From Paractinoplanes durhamensis (GTDB lineage: Bacteria > Actinomycetota > Actinomycetes > Mycobacteriales > Micromonosporaceae), in assembly GCF_016862175.1 (NCBI RefSeq), contig NZ_BOML01000037.1, positions 1 through 64,000 of the forward strand: a stretch of DNA of 64,000 bases, read 5' to 3'. Below are positions 8,300-16,474 of the stretch, one piece after another. Made by a program: the position numbers and the translations under genes. Position 1 is the stretch's first letter, and each line of letters begins with the position of its first letter. Below the pieces are notes generated by a model that saw only the letters and a list, made by a program, of their open reading frames with translations, searched no databases and had not been told where the DNA came from.

Positions 8300-8385
8300 C
8301 GGCGAGGGCTGCAAACCGACTCCCCGGTGATCCGGGCCACCGCCCTCCGGGAGCGCCCGTCTGCCGCCCGGAAGCCCTGCGTACG

Positions 8386-9333
8386 ATGCCAGAGGTGAAG
8401 CTTCCCGCGCTGCGCCCGATGGCTCTCGCGTCCCTGATCGCCAACGTCGCGCTGATCGTCACCGGTGCGGCGGTTCGATTGACCGACTCCGGCCTCGGCT
8501 GCCCCACCTGGCCCAAATGTACCGACGGGTCGTACACGACGACCCAGGCCATGGGCGTCCACGGGGTCATCGAATTCGGTAACAGGCTGCTGACCTTCGT
8601 GCTGGCCGCGATCGCGATCGCCTGCTTCCTCATCGCCCTGCTCGACCGCCCCCGCCGCCGCCGTCAGGTCCGGCTGAGCGCGCTCGTCCTCCTCGGCATC
8701 CCTGGGCAGGGCGTGGTCGGGGGCATCACGGTGCTGACCCACCTCAACCCGTGGGTGGTCGGCCTGCACTTCCTGCTGTCGATGGCGCTGATCGTCGCCG
8801 CCTACGCCCTGTGGCGAAGCACCGCCGAGGGCGACGGCACTCCGGTCCGCCTGGTCCCCGCTCCGCTGCGGCACCTGACCGCCCTGATGGTGCTGTCCAG
8901 CGCGGCCGTGGTCGTGCTCGGCGTGATCGTGACGGGCAGCGGCCCGCACTCCGGCGACAACGGCGCCAAGCGCAACGGCCTGGACCAGGCGAACATCTCC
9001 CAGGCCCACGCCGACCTGGTCTTCCTGCTGGTCGGCCTGACCGCGGCCCTCTACTTCGCGTTCCGCGCCGTCGATGCCCCCGGCCCCGCCCGAGCCGCCC
9101 TGACCCTGCTGGTGATCGAGCTGGCCCAGGGCCTGATCGGCTTCGTCCAGTACTTCACCCACCTGCCGGTGGCCCTGGTCGCCGCCCACATGCTCGGCGC
9201 CGCCCTGGTCTGGACCGGCACCCTGGCCGTCCTGTGGTCGATCCGGGAGCGCCCGATCGAGGCCACCCCCGACGCCCCCGCCACCGACGAGCCCACCCCG
9301 GCTCAGCAGCCGGTCCCCGCCACCTCCGCCTAG
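8386..9333 (+). CDS. ctaA: Heme A synthase (COX15/CtaA)
   Basis: A 315-residue polytopic membrane enzyme that oxidises the methyl group of heme O to the formyl of heme A for cytochrome aa3 oxidase. It has about eight hydrophobic segments in two similar four-helix halves. The cysteine pair of the first extracellular loop is present (GCPTWPKCTDG). The expected heme ligand histidines are seen in THLNPWVVGLHF, SQAHADLVF and AAHMLGAALVW. The ATG at 8386 is followed by a GTG at 8395 that could also serve. The C-terminal ~25 residues are a Pro/Ala/Thr-rich tail. It is divergent from sufR, and ctaB lies 3.7 kb downstream. Confidence 0.92.
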   Translation: MPEVKLPALRPMALASLIANVALIVTGAAVRLTDSGLGCPTWPKCTDGSYTTTQAMGVHGVIEFGNRLLTFVLAAIAIACFLIALLDRPRRRRQVRLSALVLLGIPGQGVVGGITVLTHLNPWVVGLHFLLSMALIVAAYALWRSTAEGDGTPVRLVPAPLRHLTALMVLSSAAVVVLGVIVTGSGPHSGDNGAKRNGLDQANISQAHADLVFLLVGLTAALYFAFRAVDAPGPARAALTLLVIELAQGLIGFVQYFTHLPVALVAAHMLGAALVWTGTLAVLWSIRERPIEATPDAPATDEPTPAQQPVPATSA

Positions 9334-9339
9334 CCGCCA

Positions 9340-9405
9340 CCTCCTGGCCGCCGGCCACGGTCCTGCTGGCCGCCGGCCACGGTCCTGCTAGCCGCCGGCC
9401 ACGAT
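9340..9405. repeat. Three tandem 22-bp repeats spanning a stop codon
   Basis: Three near-identical 22-bp units (9340-9361, 9362-9383, 9384-9405), each containing GGCCGCCGGCCACG or a one-base variant, fill the gap between ctaA and the convergent hypothetical gene. The third unit encodes the last residues and the TAG stop of the minus-strand gene. In units 1 and 2 the matching position reads CAG, so loss of the third unit's T would extend the protein through the repeats. Confidence 0.85.
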
Positions 9406-10344
9406 CCGGCGGTAGAGGTCGAACGCCGGCTTGCGCACGTAGTAGTCGGTGACCAGCCCGAGCGCGCCCACCGCCTCGCCGCCGCCGGTGTCCGCGTCCC
9501 GCAACGCGAACAGTTCGTAGACCGCGATGTTCAGCGCCGCCTCCTGCTCCCGCACAACCGCCAGCATCGTTGCGAGCGAGGCCACCTGGTCCCGCCCCGC
9601 CAGGCTCGGCGACCCGTTCTCGGCGACGTGGATCGGCGTCGTGGCCGGAATCCCGGCCACGACCAGGCTGTGCTCCCGCAGATGCCGCAGCGCGTGCTCG
9701 GTCATCGCCCGCACCCCGGCGACCGGCACCGGCGGCCCGAACGCGTCCGGATAGAGCCCCAGCCCCACGTAGTCGACGACGCCCCCGAGATCGGCCTCCC
9801 CCAGCCGCCGCCAGAACTCCGCGTCCCCGCCGAGCCACTCGGCCGGCTCGGCCACCGAGAACCCGACCCGGACGTCACCGTGCCCGCGCGCGTCCAGCGC
9901 CCGGCGCGCGTGCGGCAGCCCGTCGATGAGCGCCGCCATCACGCCCGGCGAACTGCCGTCGATGAGCGGGATCGGAAAGTTCGGTTCGAGCGTGACCTGG
10001 AGGTAGCGGGTGATGCCCGCATACCGCTCGATGACCCGGTCGAGGAAGCCGAGCCACCCCGGAAGGTCCGCCACCGCCGGGATGTAGCTGACGACCAAGT
10101 CGAGCTCACGCCCACCGGACACATACCAGTCGTCCGGCATGGTCAGCCCGTCCAACTCCCCCGCCGCGCCGATCGACGCCACGACCGCCGGGTCCGGCCG
10201 GGCCCCGAGAAAGTGCACATACTCCCGGACCACGAACGGCCCGCCGCCCCCGAGCTCACCCACCAGCGCGCCTACGCGCCCCGGATCCGATTCTCGAGAG
10301 CAGGTGACGCCGGCCCGCCCACCCGGATAGATCCCGAACTTCAC
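9388..10344 (-). CDS. Conserved protein of unknown function, likely TIM-barrel (glycoside-hydrolase-like)
   Basis: A 318-residue soluble protein without signal peptide or membrane segments. Alternating strand and helix blocks (VGFSVAEP, VVDYVGLGLYPDAFG, PIHVAENGSPSL, IAVYELFALRDAD) resemble a (beta/alpha)8 glycoside-hydrolase-like barrel, and the ENG and YELF pieces lie where barrel-end catalytic acids are often found. No specific family can be named with confidence. The GTG at 10344 overlaps the stop of the PadR-type gene by 4 bp (GTGA), so the two are co-translated and presumably work together. The stop lies within the third 22-bp repeat. Confidence 0.72.
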   Translation of the reverse strand: MKFGIYPGGRAGVTCSRESDPGRVGALVGELGGGGPFVVREYVHFLGARPDPAVVASIGAAGELDGLTMPDDWYVSGGRELDLVVSYIPAVADLPGWLGFLDRVIERYAGITRYLQVTLEPNFPIPLIDGSSPGVMAALIDGLPHARRALDARGHGDVRVGFSVAEPAEWLGGDAEFWRRLGEADLGGVVDYVGLGLYPDAFGPPVPVAGVRAMTEHALRHLREHSLVVAGIPATTPIHVAENGSPSLAGRDQVASLATMLAVVREQEAALNIAVYELFALRDADTGGGEAVGALGLVTDYYVRKPAFDLYRRIVAGG

Positions 10345-10985
10345 GACCCCGACCCGCCCCCGGCCCCCGCCCCCGCCCCGGCCCCCAACTCCCCGCTCCC
10401 CAGTTCCCCGCTCCCCACTTCCCCGCCACTGCCGGTTGCGCCCGGCCACGCCAGGTCGCCGCTCTCGACGCGCCTGGCCACCGCCGTGAGCCAGGCGATC
10501 TCGTTGCTCAGCACCGTCCGCCAGTAGGCGACCTCGATCATCTGGATCTCGGCGAGTCCTGGCGGGTCCGGCGGCAGGCCGTCGTGATCCCGGCGCAACC
10601 GCTCGATCCGCGCGCCGAGCACGCCCGCCGCCACCACGCGCGGCAGCACGCCCAGGTAGGCCAGCGCGGTCAGGAACCCGGTCGAGGCCGGTAGGCCGTC
10701 CCGCAGGCCCTCCTCCACGCGCTCCCGGAACAGCGCCAGCCCGGGCGGCGCGAGCTCGTAGACGGTCCGGGCCGGTCTGCGGCCCACCCGCTCCGGGTCG
10801 CGGCCCCGCGTCAGGCCGGCGTCGGTCAGGGACTTCAGCAGGGTCGTGACGCTGCTGCGCGTCACGGCCAGCTGCGGATAGCGCCCGGCCAGCCGGACCG
10901 CCACGTCGTAGGCGTGGGCCGGCTGCTCGACCAGCAACCCCAGCATCGGCAGGACCAGCCCGTTCCGCGTCGCATCCGAAGGCAT
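10341..10985 (-). CDS. PadR-family transcriptional regulator
   Basis: A 214-residue regulator. The N-terminal winged helix is PadR-like (VLPMLGLLVEQPAHAYDVAVRL...SSVTTLLKSLTDAGLTRG...ARTVYELAPPG), followed by a helical dimerisation region with ARIERLRRDHD and EIQMIEVAYWRTVLSNEIAWL. The last ~35 residues are a Gly/Ser/Glu/Ala tail built on a five-residue GSGEL repeat encoded by a 15-bp minisatellite (10389-10427). A near-perfect 16-bp palindrome sits 14 bp upstream of the ATG, so autoregulation is likely. The ligand is unknown. Confidence 0.82.
   Translation of the reverse strand: MPSDATRNGLVLPMLGLLVEQPAHAYDVAVRLAGRYPQLAVTRSSVTTLLKSLTDAGLTRGRDPERVGRRPARTVYELAPPGLALFRERVEEGLRDGLPASTGFLTALAYLGVLPRVVAAGVLGARIERLRRDHDGLPPDPPGLAEIQMIEVAYWRTVLSNEIAWLTAVARRVESGDLAWPGATGSGGEVGSGELGSGELGAGAGAGAGGGSGS
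10389..10427. repeat. 15-bp minisatellite in the PadR gene tail
   Basis: About 2.6 copies of a 15-bp unit (TTCCCCGCTCCCCAC and a variant) lie in frame at the 3' end of the regulator gene and encode the repeated GSGEL pentapeptide. Because the unit is a multiple of three, copy-number change would alter tail length without a frameshift. Confidence 0.75.
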
Positions 10986-10998
10986 GCGACGAAGCCTA

Positions 10999-11014
10999 TA
11001 GGCGTATACGTCTA
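10999..11014. promoter_or_regulatory. 16-bp palindrome, probable PadR operator
   Basis: TAGGCGTATACGTCTA is a palindrome broken at only one base pair (TAG-g-CGTATACG-t-CTA). It lies 13-28 bp upstream of the ATG of the PadR-type gene, where it would cover the -10 region. PadR-family proteins bind such palindromes in their own promoters. The match to this protein is inferred from position. Confidence 0.6.
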
Positions 11015-11356
11015 AGCGGCAACCTCCGGCCGGCCCGGCACTGGCGTGACCGGGAGTGTTGGACGACCGGACGTCGCCTGGTCGGGGCGACGAACGGCAC
11101 TTCCCGGATGCCGGGCCGGCGGAGGTGCCGGCGGCCGCCCTGGGAGACGTGCGAGGCGGCCGCCACGCTCTAGTCCGCGGCTGTCGTGAGGCCTCACTCC
11201 TTTCTGGGCCCGCCGCCGCGCGCTACGGCGACGGGCTCTGCTGCGGATGGACAGTGGCCATGGCACTCGTTGCGCCGGCGGGTGGCCGGCCACCCGCTGA
11301 CGAACTGGACTCAGCCTGCCGGGCGGCGGCGATCAATGCGGAAGAAGTTTGTGGCC

Positions 11357-11382
11357 TGTGGATAACACGCCGCTCATCCACA
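11357..11382. promoter_or_regulatory. Inverted pair of DnaA-box-like sequences
   Basis: TGTGGATAA (11357-11365) is the exact complement of the classic DnaA box TTATCCACA. After 8 bp it is followed by TCATCCACA (11374-11382), one mismatch from the same box in the other orientation. With flanking CC/GG the inverted repeat is 11 bp long with a single mismatch. It could bind DnaA, or simply be the palindromic site of another regulator. No AT-rich unwinding element or dnaA/dnaN genes are near, so it is not oriC. Confidence 0.45.
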
Positions 11383-11507
11383 GGGGCCGATCACCGAGGA
11401 GCAGGTCACGGCGTTGCGCAGGCCACCGAAAACCACCGGCCTCGTCGGCCGCGAAACACCATCGCGAGTAGAACGGTGACGCCGCCGGGCCGCGATGACA
11501 GCGCAAA

Positions 11508-11535
11508 AAACCCGCGCCGTGGGGGGCGCGGGTTT
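11508..11535. terminator. Bidirectional hairpin terminator
   Basis: AAACCCGCGCC (11508-11518) pairs perfectly with GGCGCGGGTTT (11525-11535) around a 6-base loop. The A run at 11505-11510 becomes a U tract on minus-strand RNA. It lies 170 bp downstream of the ATP-grasp gene stop on that gene's strand and probably ends its transcript. Confidence 0.75.
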
Positions 11536-11704
11536 CGCGTGACGGCCGGGACGGGCGGCGGCTGGAGTGGCGGGTGACGGGCGGCGGGGCAGTCGCGCGA
11601 GAGGCGCGCTGCGGCCTCGCCATGCAGTTGGTCGCGCTGGGAGGCGGGGGCGGCCATGGTTCGGCGGGACGGTGCTCGCCGCGTACGTGAAGGAAAGGGG
11701 TTGG

Positions 11705-12610
11705 TCAGAGGCGGGCGATGATTGCCTCGGCCAGGCGGGTGGCGGCGGACGGGGCCGTCAGCAGGAACAGGGACGGTTCCGTCAGCTCCAGCTCGACCAG
11801 CAACGGGGTGCCGTCGGGGCCGGGGATCACGTCGATCCGGGCGTAGAGCAAGTTCGGGAAGCGGGACGGGATCGCGGCCAGGACCTTCGACGCCGTCTCC
11901 AACTCGTCGGGGGACGGAGTGCGGGCGCTGATGTCCTCGCTGCCGGGGTCGATCGCGCCGCCGCCGGTCGCGGTGAGCATGGGGCCCTTGCGCGCCGCGT
12001 GACTGAACGTGAGCTTGCCGGACGCGTCCGGGAAGTAGAGGAGCGCCGTCTCGCCGGCGGTGTCCACGGCGGAGAGGTACGGCTGGATCATCGCGGTGCG
12101 GCCGGCCGCGGTCAGCCGGGCCACATGCGCCTCGGCCGCGGCGAGCTGGGCCGGCAGCGCGTACCGGCCGGTGTCCTGGCTTCCGGCGCTGATGGTCGGC
12201 TTGACCACCCACTCGCCGTCGGACGGTGGATTCCAGACCTCACCGGGCCCCACATAGGTCGTCGGCGTGATCGGCACGCCCGCGGCCGCCAGCTCGTGCA
12301 GGTAGCGCTTGTCGGTGTTCCACTCGACCACCGGCGCGGGGTTGAGCAGGCGGGGGACCTTGTAGGCCCAGGCCACGAAGTCGTCGCGGCGGGCCACGTA
12401 GTCCCATGGGGAGCGAAGGATCGCGGCGTCGTAGGACGGCCAGTCGGCCGCCATGTCGTCCCAGCGGACCACATCGACGGTCACGCCCCGGGCGCGAAGG
12501 GCGTCGCGCAGCGGGAAGTCGTCGTCCCAGAGGGACGGGAAGAGGTGGCAGGTAATGAGAGCGACCCGGGAGGACTCCCGGGTCGCTTCGGCAGTGGTGG
12601 ACGTAGACAA
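11705..12610 (-). CDS. ATP-grasp domain protein (RimK / glutathione-synthetase-like)
   Basis: A 301-residue protein with an ATP-grasp fold, a family that ligates a carboxylate to an amine or thiol using ATP. An N-terminal pre-ATP-grasp domain (RVALITCHLFPSLWDDDFPL) precedes the ATP-binding core with DGEWVVKPTISAGSQDTGR and the C-terminal metal site region LLYARIDVIPG...LLVELELTEPSLF. The substrate is unknown. I chose the TTG at 12610, two bases behind the stop of the 97-residue gene; other starts would require a long overlap. An 11-bp perfect hairpin covers codons 9-17. It forms an operon with the small gene upstream. Confidence 0.75.
   Translation of the reverse strand: MSTSTTAEATRESSRVALITCHLFPSLWDDDFPLRDALRARGVTVDVVRWDDMAADWPSYDAAILRSPWDYVARRDDFVAWAYKVPRLLNPAPVVEWNTDKRYLHELAAAGVPITPTTYVGPGEVWNPPSDGEWVVKPTISAGSQDTGRYALPAQLAAAEAHVARLTAAGRTAMIQPYLSAVDTAGETALLYFPDASGKLTFSHAARKGPMLTATGGGAIDPGSEDISARTPSPDELETASKVLAAIPSRFPNLLYARIDVIPGPDGTPLLVELELTEPSLFLLTAPSAATRLAEAIIARL
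12561..12586 (-). promoter_or_regulatory. Perfect hairpin inside the first codons of the ATP-grasp gene
   Basis: GCGACCCGGGA (12561-12571) and TCCCGGGTCGC (12576-12586) form an 11-bp perfect stem with a 4-base loop. On the mRNA it begins about 24 bases after the proposed TTG start. Such a structure could slow translation or act as an attenuator between the two genes; it has no T tract. Confidence 0.45.
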
Positions 12611-12612
12611 GA

Positions 12613-12906
12613 TCAGCGGGCCATGCTCCGGCGCGACATCGAGCGCCACAGGTCGTTGCTGGGGCGCATCTGATCCAACAGCTCGCGCTCCCACTCGTTC
12701 TCCACCTCGACGCCGGCGCTCTCACACGCCTGACGAGCGATGTCGGTGCCGTCGGCGAACTGGTCGGACCACTCGCCGTCCTGGCCGACGAGAACGATGC
12801 GGGCACCACGCTTGCCGACGTACTCGATGACCGCCTTGGCGCCGCCGTGGCCGGCAGCGAAGGATTTGATCCCCGCGGTCAATGTCGTATCGGAACCTTG
12901 AGCCAT
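12613..12906 (-). CDS. Conserved actinobacterial protein of unknown function (97 aa)
   Basis: A 97-residue acidic-basic mixed soluble protein that begins MAQGSDTTLTAGIKSF. It contains GGAKAVIEYVGKRGARIVLVGQDGEW, a beta-rich block, followed by a helical ESAGVEVENEWERELLDQMRPS segment. I do not recognise a named family, although small proteins of this layout occur next to heme-oxidase genes in actinobacteria. It is followed after two bases by the ATP-grasp gene. The ATG at 12906 is chosen because upstream codons do not look coding. Confidence 0.65.
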   Translation of the reverse strand: MAQGSDTTLTAGIKSFAAGHGGAKAVIEYVGKRGARIVLVGQDGEWSDQFADGTDIARQACESAGVEVENEWERELLDQMRPSNDLWRSMSRRSMAR

Positions 12907-13089
12907 GTCCCGCAGCCTAGGCACGTTCCCTGTGGAAGCAACCACCGGCTGTTGCATTTTGTGACGACAATAACCAGGACGTTTACCTGGTGGACTCATT
13001 GGTATGGGCCAATTTCGCCCGAATTGCCCGCATCAACGGGTTTCCATCGATGGAGTGACCAGCCGTAACCTTTAAAACGGTCATTTCGC

Positions 13090-14043
13090 TCAGATGAGCG
13101 CATCCACCGCGACGGCGATGAAGAGGATCGTCAGGTACGTGATGGACCAGTGGAACAACCGCATCGGCTTCGCCGGGCCGCCCTTGCGGGTCCGGTTCAC
13201 CAAGAGGAAGGCCTCGCCGAGGAACAAGGCACCCGTGACGATCGCGGTGATGCCGTAGATCGGGCCGAGACCGAGCGGCCAGGCGGCCAGCGAGGCCACC
13301 ACGGTGAGCACGGTGTAGAGCACGATCTCGAAGTTCACCCGGCCCACCGAGCGGACCACCGGGAGCATCGGGATGCCGGCGCGGGCGTAATCGTCCTTGT
13401 ACTTGATGGCGAGCGCGTAGAAGTGCGGCATCTGCCAAAAGAAGACAACTGCGAAAAGCGCCCATCCCAGCGGCGCCACGCCACCGGTCACGGCCGCCCA
13501 GCCGATGATCACCGGGGCCGCTCCGCAGATGCCGCCCCAGAACGTGTTGGCCGGCGTGCGCCGCTTCAGCCAGAGCGTGTAGACCACGTCGTAGTAGAAG
13601 ATGGCGGCCGCGGTGAGCGCGGTGGCGAGCCAGTTGGTGAAGACCGCCATCAGCGCGACCGAGATCACCGCGAGCGTCAACCCGAAGATCAGCACGGCCC
13701 GCGGCGTCACGCTGTGTGCGGGCAGCGGGCGCCGCTTGGTGCGCCGCATCAGCTCGTCGATGTCGCGGTCGATGTAGCAGTTCAGCGCGCTGGCCGCACC
13801 GCCCGCGAGGGCTCCGCCGATCAGCACGACGGCGAGAGTGCGCAGGTCGGGCCAGCCGCCGGCGGCGAGCATCAGCGCCGGGACCGTGGTCACCAGGAGC
13901 AGTTCGACGATCTGCGGCTTGGTCAGCGCCAGATAGGCGCGGAACACGGAGATCGGATCGCGACGGGTCGCGGTGCGAGCCGCAGCAGCGGTGCGCTCCC
14001 CGACGCCGGGCGCCCGTCCGGGGACGGGACGCTCGGTGATCAT
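13090..14043 (-). CDS. ctaB: Protoheme IX farnesyltransferase (heme O synthase)
   Basis: A 317-residue UbiA-family prenyltransferase that adds a farnesyl group to heme b, making heme O for CtaA. The first aspartate motif is NCYIDRDIDELMRRTKRRPLP and the second region is YKDDYARAGIPML, as expected for CtaB/CyoE. Nine or so hydrophobic segments place it in the membrane. The ATG at 14043 follows an unrelated-looking stretch; a GTG two codons earlier is possible. It is divergent from tkt, as in many actinobacteria, and works with ctaA at 8.4 kb. Confidence 0.93.
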   Translation of the reverse strand: MITERPVPGRAPGVGERTAAAARTATRRDPISVFRAYLALTKPQIVELLLVTTVPALMLAAGGWPDLRTLAVVLIGGALAGGAASALNCYIDRDIDELMRRTKRRPLPAHSVTPRAVLIFGLTLAVISVALMAVFTNWLATALTAAAIFYYDVVYTLWLKRRTPANTFWGGICGAAPVIIGWAAVTGGVAPLGWALFAVVFFWQMPHFYALAIKYKDDYARAGIPMLPVVRSVGRVNFEIVLYTVLTVVASLAAWPLGLGPIYGITAIVTGALFLGEAFLLVNRTRKGGPAKPMRLFHWSITYLTILFIAVAVDALI

Positions 14044-14303
14044 GCTCACGGACTGCCACCTTCCGGCATCGGCACTAGCCAACTAACGACCGTTGCCGGC
14101 GCCAGCCGGCGGCACGCTGGGACAGCCTACGCTCAGCCGAATGTGCTGCTCCGGCGACCCAGCGCCGGTGCAAGCCGTCACATGCGGCATGTCCGCTCTC
14201 AGCGTATGGGCCTGAGGCGTTCCCCCGACGCAGGTTTACCGCAAGTGGATAGGGTCAACCCATAAAAGGGTTCCTAATCCATGCCCCGAGGAGCTAAACC
14301 GAC

Positions 14304-16433
14304 GTGGCTGCCACAGATCCTGCTCTCAATTGGTCCGACCTCGACCGCAAAGCGGTGGACACCGTCCGGGTGCTGGCCATGGATGCCGTCGAGAAGAGCG
14401 GCAACGGCCATCCAGGGACCGCGATGAGTCTCGCCCCGGCCGCATACCTGCTGTTCAACCGGGTCATGCGGCACGACCCCACCGATCCCCTGTGGGCCGG
14501 GCGGGACCGCTTCGTTCTCTCCTGTGGGCACTCCAGCCTCACCCTCTACATTCAGCTCTACCTGGCCGGCTACAGCCTCTCGCTGGACGACCTGAAGTCG
14601 TTGCGCCAGTGGGACTCGCTGACCCCCGGCCACCCCGAGTACGGCCACACCTCCGGTGTCGAGATCACCACCGGCCCGCTCGGCCAGGGCATCGGCAACG
14701 CGGTCGGCATGGCGATGGCCGCCCGCCGCGAGCGCGGCCTGTTCGACCCGGAGGCCGGCGACGGTGACTCCGTGTTCGACCACCAGGTTTACGCGCTGTG
14801 TTCGGACGGCGATATCGAAGAGGGCGTCAGCCACGAGTCGAGCGCCATCGCCGGCGTGCAGAAGCTCGGCAACCTCACGGTGATCTACGACGACAACGAG
14901 ATCTCCATCGAGGACGACACCCGGATCGCCAAGAACGAGGACGTCGGCGCGCGCTACGCCGCCTACGGCTGGGACGTCCGGCACATCGACTGGCGCAAGG
15001 GCGACCCGGCCAAGGGCGACTACCACGAGGACGTCGAGGCGCTCTACAAGGCGATCCAGGCCGGGCACAAGGTGACCGACAAGCCGACGTTCATCGTCCT
15101 CAAGACGATCATCGGCTGGCCGGCCCCCAACAAGCAGAACACCGGCAAGATCCACGGCTCGGCGCTGGGCGCCGACGAGGTCGCCGCCACCAAGAAGGTC
15201 CTCGGCCTGGACCCGAACGTGTCGTTCGCGGTCGACGCCGAGGTGCTCGCGCACGCCCAGTCGGTGTCCGAGCGCGGCCGCGCGGCGCACGCCGAGTGGC
15301 AGACGGCCTTCGACGCGTGGGCCACGGCCAACGCGGACGCCAAGAAGCTGTTCGACCGGGTCGAGGCCCGCGAGCTGCCGGCCGGCTGGTTCGACTCGGT
15401 GCCGGTGTTCCCCGCCGACGACAAGGGCATCGCGACCCGGGCCGCGTCCGGCAAGGTGCTCGACGCGCTCGCGCCGGTGCTGCCCGAGCTGTGGGGCGGC
15501 TCGGCCGACCTGGCCGAGAGCAACAACACCACCATGAAGGGCGAGCCGTCCTTCATCCCGGCGGAGTACGCCACCAAGGCGTTCCCCGGCAACGAGTACG
15601 GCCGGACGCTGCACTTCGGCATCCGCGAGCACGGCATGGGCTCGATCCTCAACGGCATCACCGTGCACGGCGGCACCCGCGTCTACGGCGGCACGTTCCT
15701 GGTCTTCAGCGACTACATGCGCGGCGCCGTCCGGCTGTCCGCGCTGATGAAGCTGCCGGTCGTCTACGTGTGGACGCACGACTCGATCGGTCTCGGCGAG
15801 GACGGCCCGACGCACCAGCCGATCGAGACGGTCTCCGCGCTGCGCGCGATCGTCGGCCTCGACGTGGTCCGCCCGGCCGACGCCAACGAGACGGCGTGGG
15901 CCTGGCGCGGCGCGCTCGAGCACACCGACCGGCCGACCGCGCTCGCGCTGTCCCGGCAGAACCTCCCGACCGTCGACCGCAGCAAGTACGCGTCGGCCGA
16001 GGGCACCCTCAAGGGCGGCTACATCCTGTCCGAGGCGTCCGGCGGCAAGCCGTCGGTGATCCTGATCGGCACCGGCTCCGAGGTTCAGTACTGCCTCACC
16101 GCGCAGGAGCGGCTGGAGGCCGCGGGCACCCCGACCCGGGTCGTGTCGATGCCCTGCCAGGAATGGTTCTACGAGCAGCCGGAGGCGTACCAGCAGGAAG
16201 TCCTGCCACGTGGCGTCAAGGCGCGGGTAACCGTCGAGGCCGGTATCCGGATGAGCTGGGACCGCATCCTGGGAGATGCGGGCGAGCCGGTCAGCATCGA
16301 GCACTACGGCGCCAGCGCGCCCGCGAAGATCCTCTTCGAGCAGTTCGGGTTCACCGCGGACAACGTGGTGGCCAAGGCCAATGCCTCCCTGGCAAAGGTC
16401 GGCGAGATCACCGGCCACACAACCGGAAACTGA
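14304..16433 (+). CDS. tkt: Transketolase
   Basis: A 709-residue thiamine-diphosphate enzyme that exchanges two-carbon units in the pentose phosphate pathway. The N-terminal GNGHPGTAMSLAP block and the TPP motif region from CSDGDIEEG to DDNEISIEDD are typical. The central pyrimidine domain carries the GIREHGMGS and DSIGLGEDGPTHQP blocks. The GTG at 14304 is supported by GAGGAG at 14288-14293. It heads the operon tkt-tal-zwf-opcA-pgl. Length and motifs are normal. Confidence 0.96.
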   Translation: MAATDPALNWSDLDRKAVDTVRVLAMDAVEKSGNGHPGTAMSLAPAAYLLFNRVMRHDPTDPLWAGRDRFVLSCGHSSLTLYIQLYLAGYSLSLDDLKSLRQWDSLTPGHPEYGHTSGVEITTGPLGQGIGNAVGMAMAARRERGLFDPEAGDGDSVFDHQVYALCSDGDIEEGVSHESSAIAGVQKLGNLTVIYDDNEISIEDDTRIAKNEDVGARYAAYGWDVRHIDWRKGDPAKGDYHEDVEALYKAIQAGHKVTDKPTFIVLKTIIGWPAPNKQNTGKIHGSALGADEVAATKKVLGLDPNVSFAVDAEVLAHAQSVSERGRAAHAEWQTAFDAWATANADAKKLFDRVEARELPAGWFDSVPVFPADDKGIATRAASGKVLDALAPVLPELWGGSADLAESNNTTMKGEPSFIPAEYATKAFPGNEYGRTLHFGIREHGMGSILNGITVHGGTRVYGGTFLVFSDYMRGAVRLSALMKLPVVYVWTHDSIGLGEDGPTHQPIETVSALRAIVGLDVVRPADANETAWAWRGALEHTDRPTALALSRQNLPTVDRSKYASAEGTLKGGYILSEASGGKPSVILIGTGSEVQYCLTAQERLEAAGTPTRVVSMPCQEWFYEQPEAYQQEVLPRGVKARVTVEAGIRMSWDRILGDAGEPVSIEHYGASAPAKILFEQFGFTADNVVAKANASLAKVGEITGHTTGN

Positions 16434-16474
16434 TCTTCACCGTATTTACGGGGTGAGGAAAAGGAGTCAATGAA

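Larger units (their letters stand above)
11015..11704. other. Gene-poor intergenic stretch of about 690 bp
   Basis: No reading frame here has a convincing start, codon pattern or recognisable protein. It holds a perfect 12-bp palindrome GTGAGGCCTCAC (11186-11197), an inverted pair of DnaA-box-like sequences (11357-11382) and a strong hairpin (11508-11535). Base composition is more even than in the flanking genes. It separates the PadR gene promoter from the 3' end of the ATP-grasp gene. Confidence 0.6.

Noticed and set aside
11056..11577. Possible gene of 173 codons in the gene-poor stretch
   Set aside because: Third-position G+C is only about 75% and falls along the frame, it reads through the DnaA-like boxes and the terminator hairpin, and the product has no family features.
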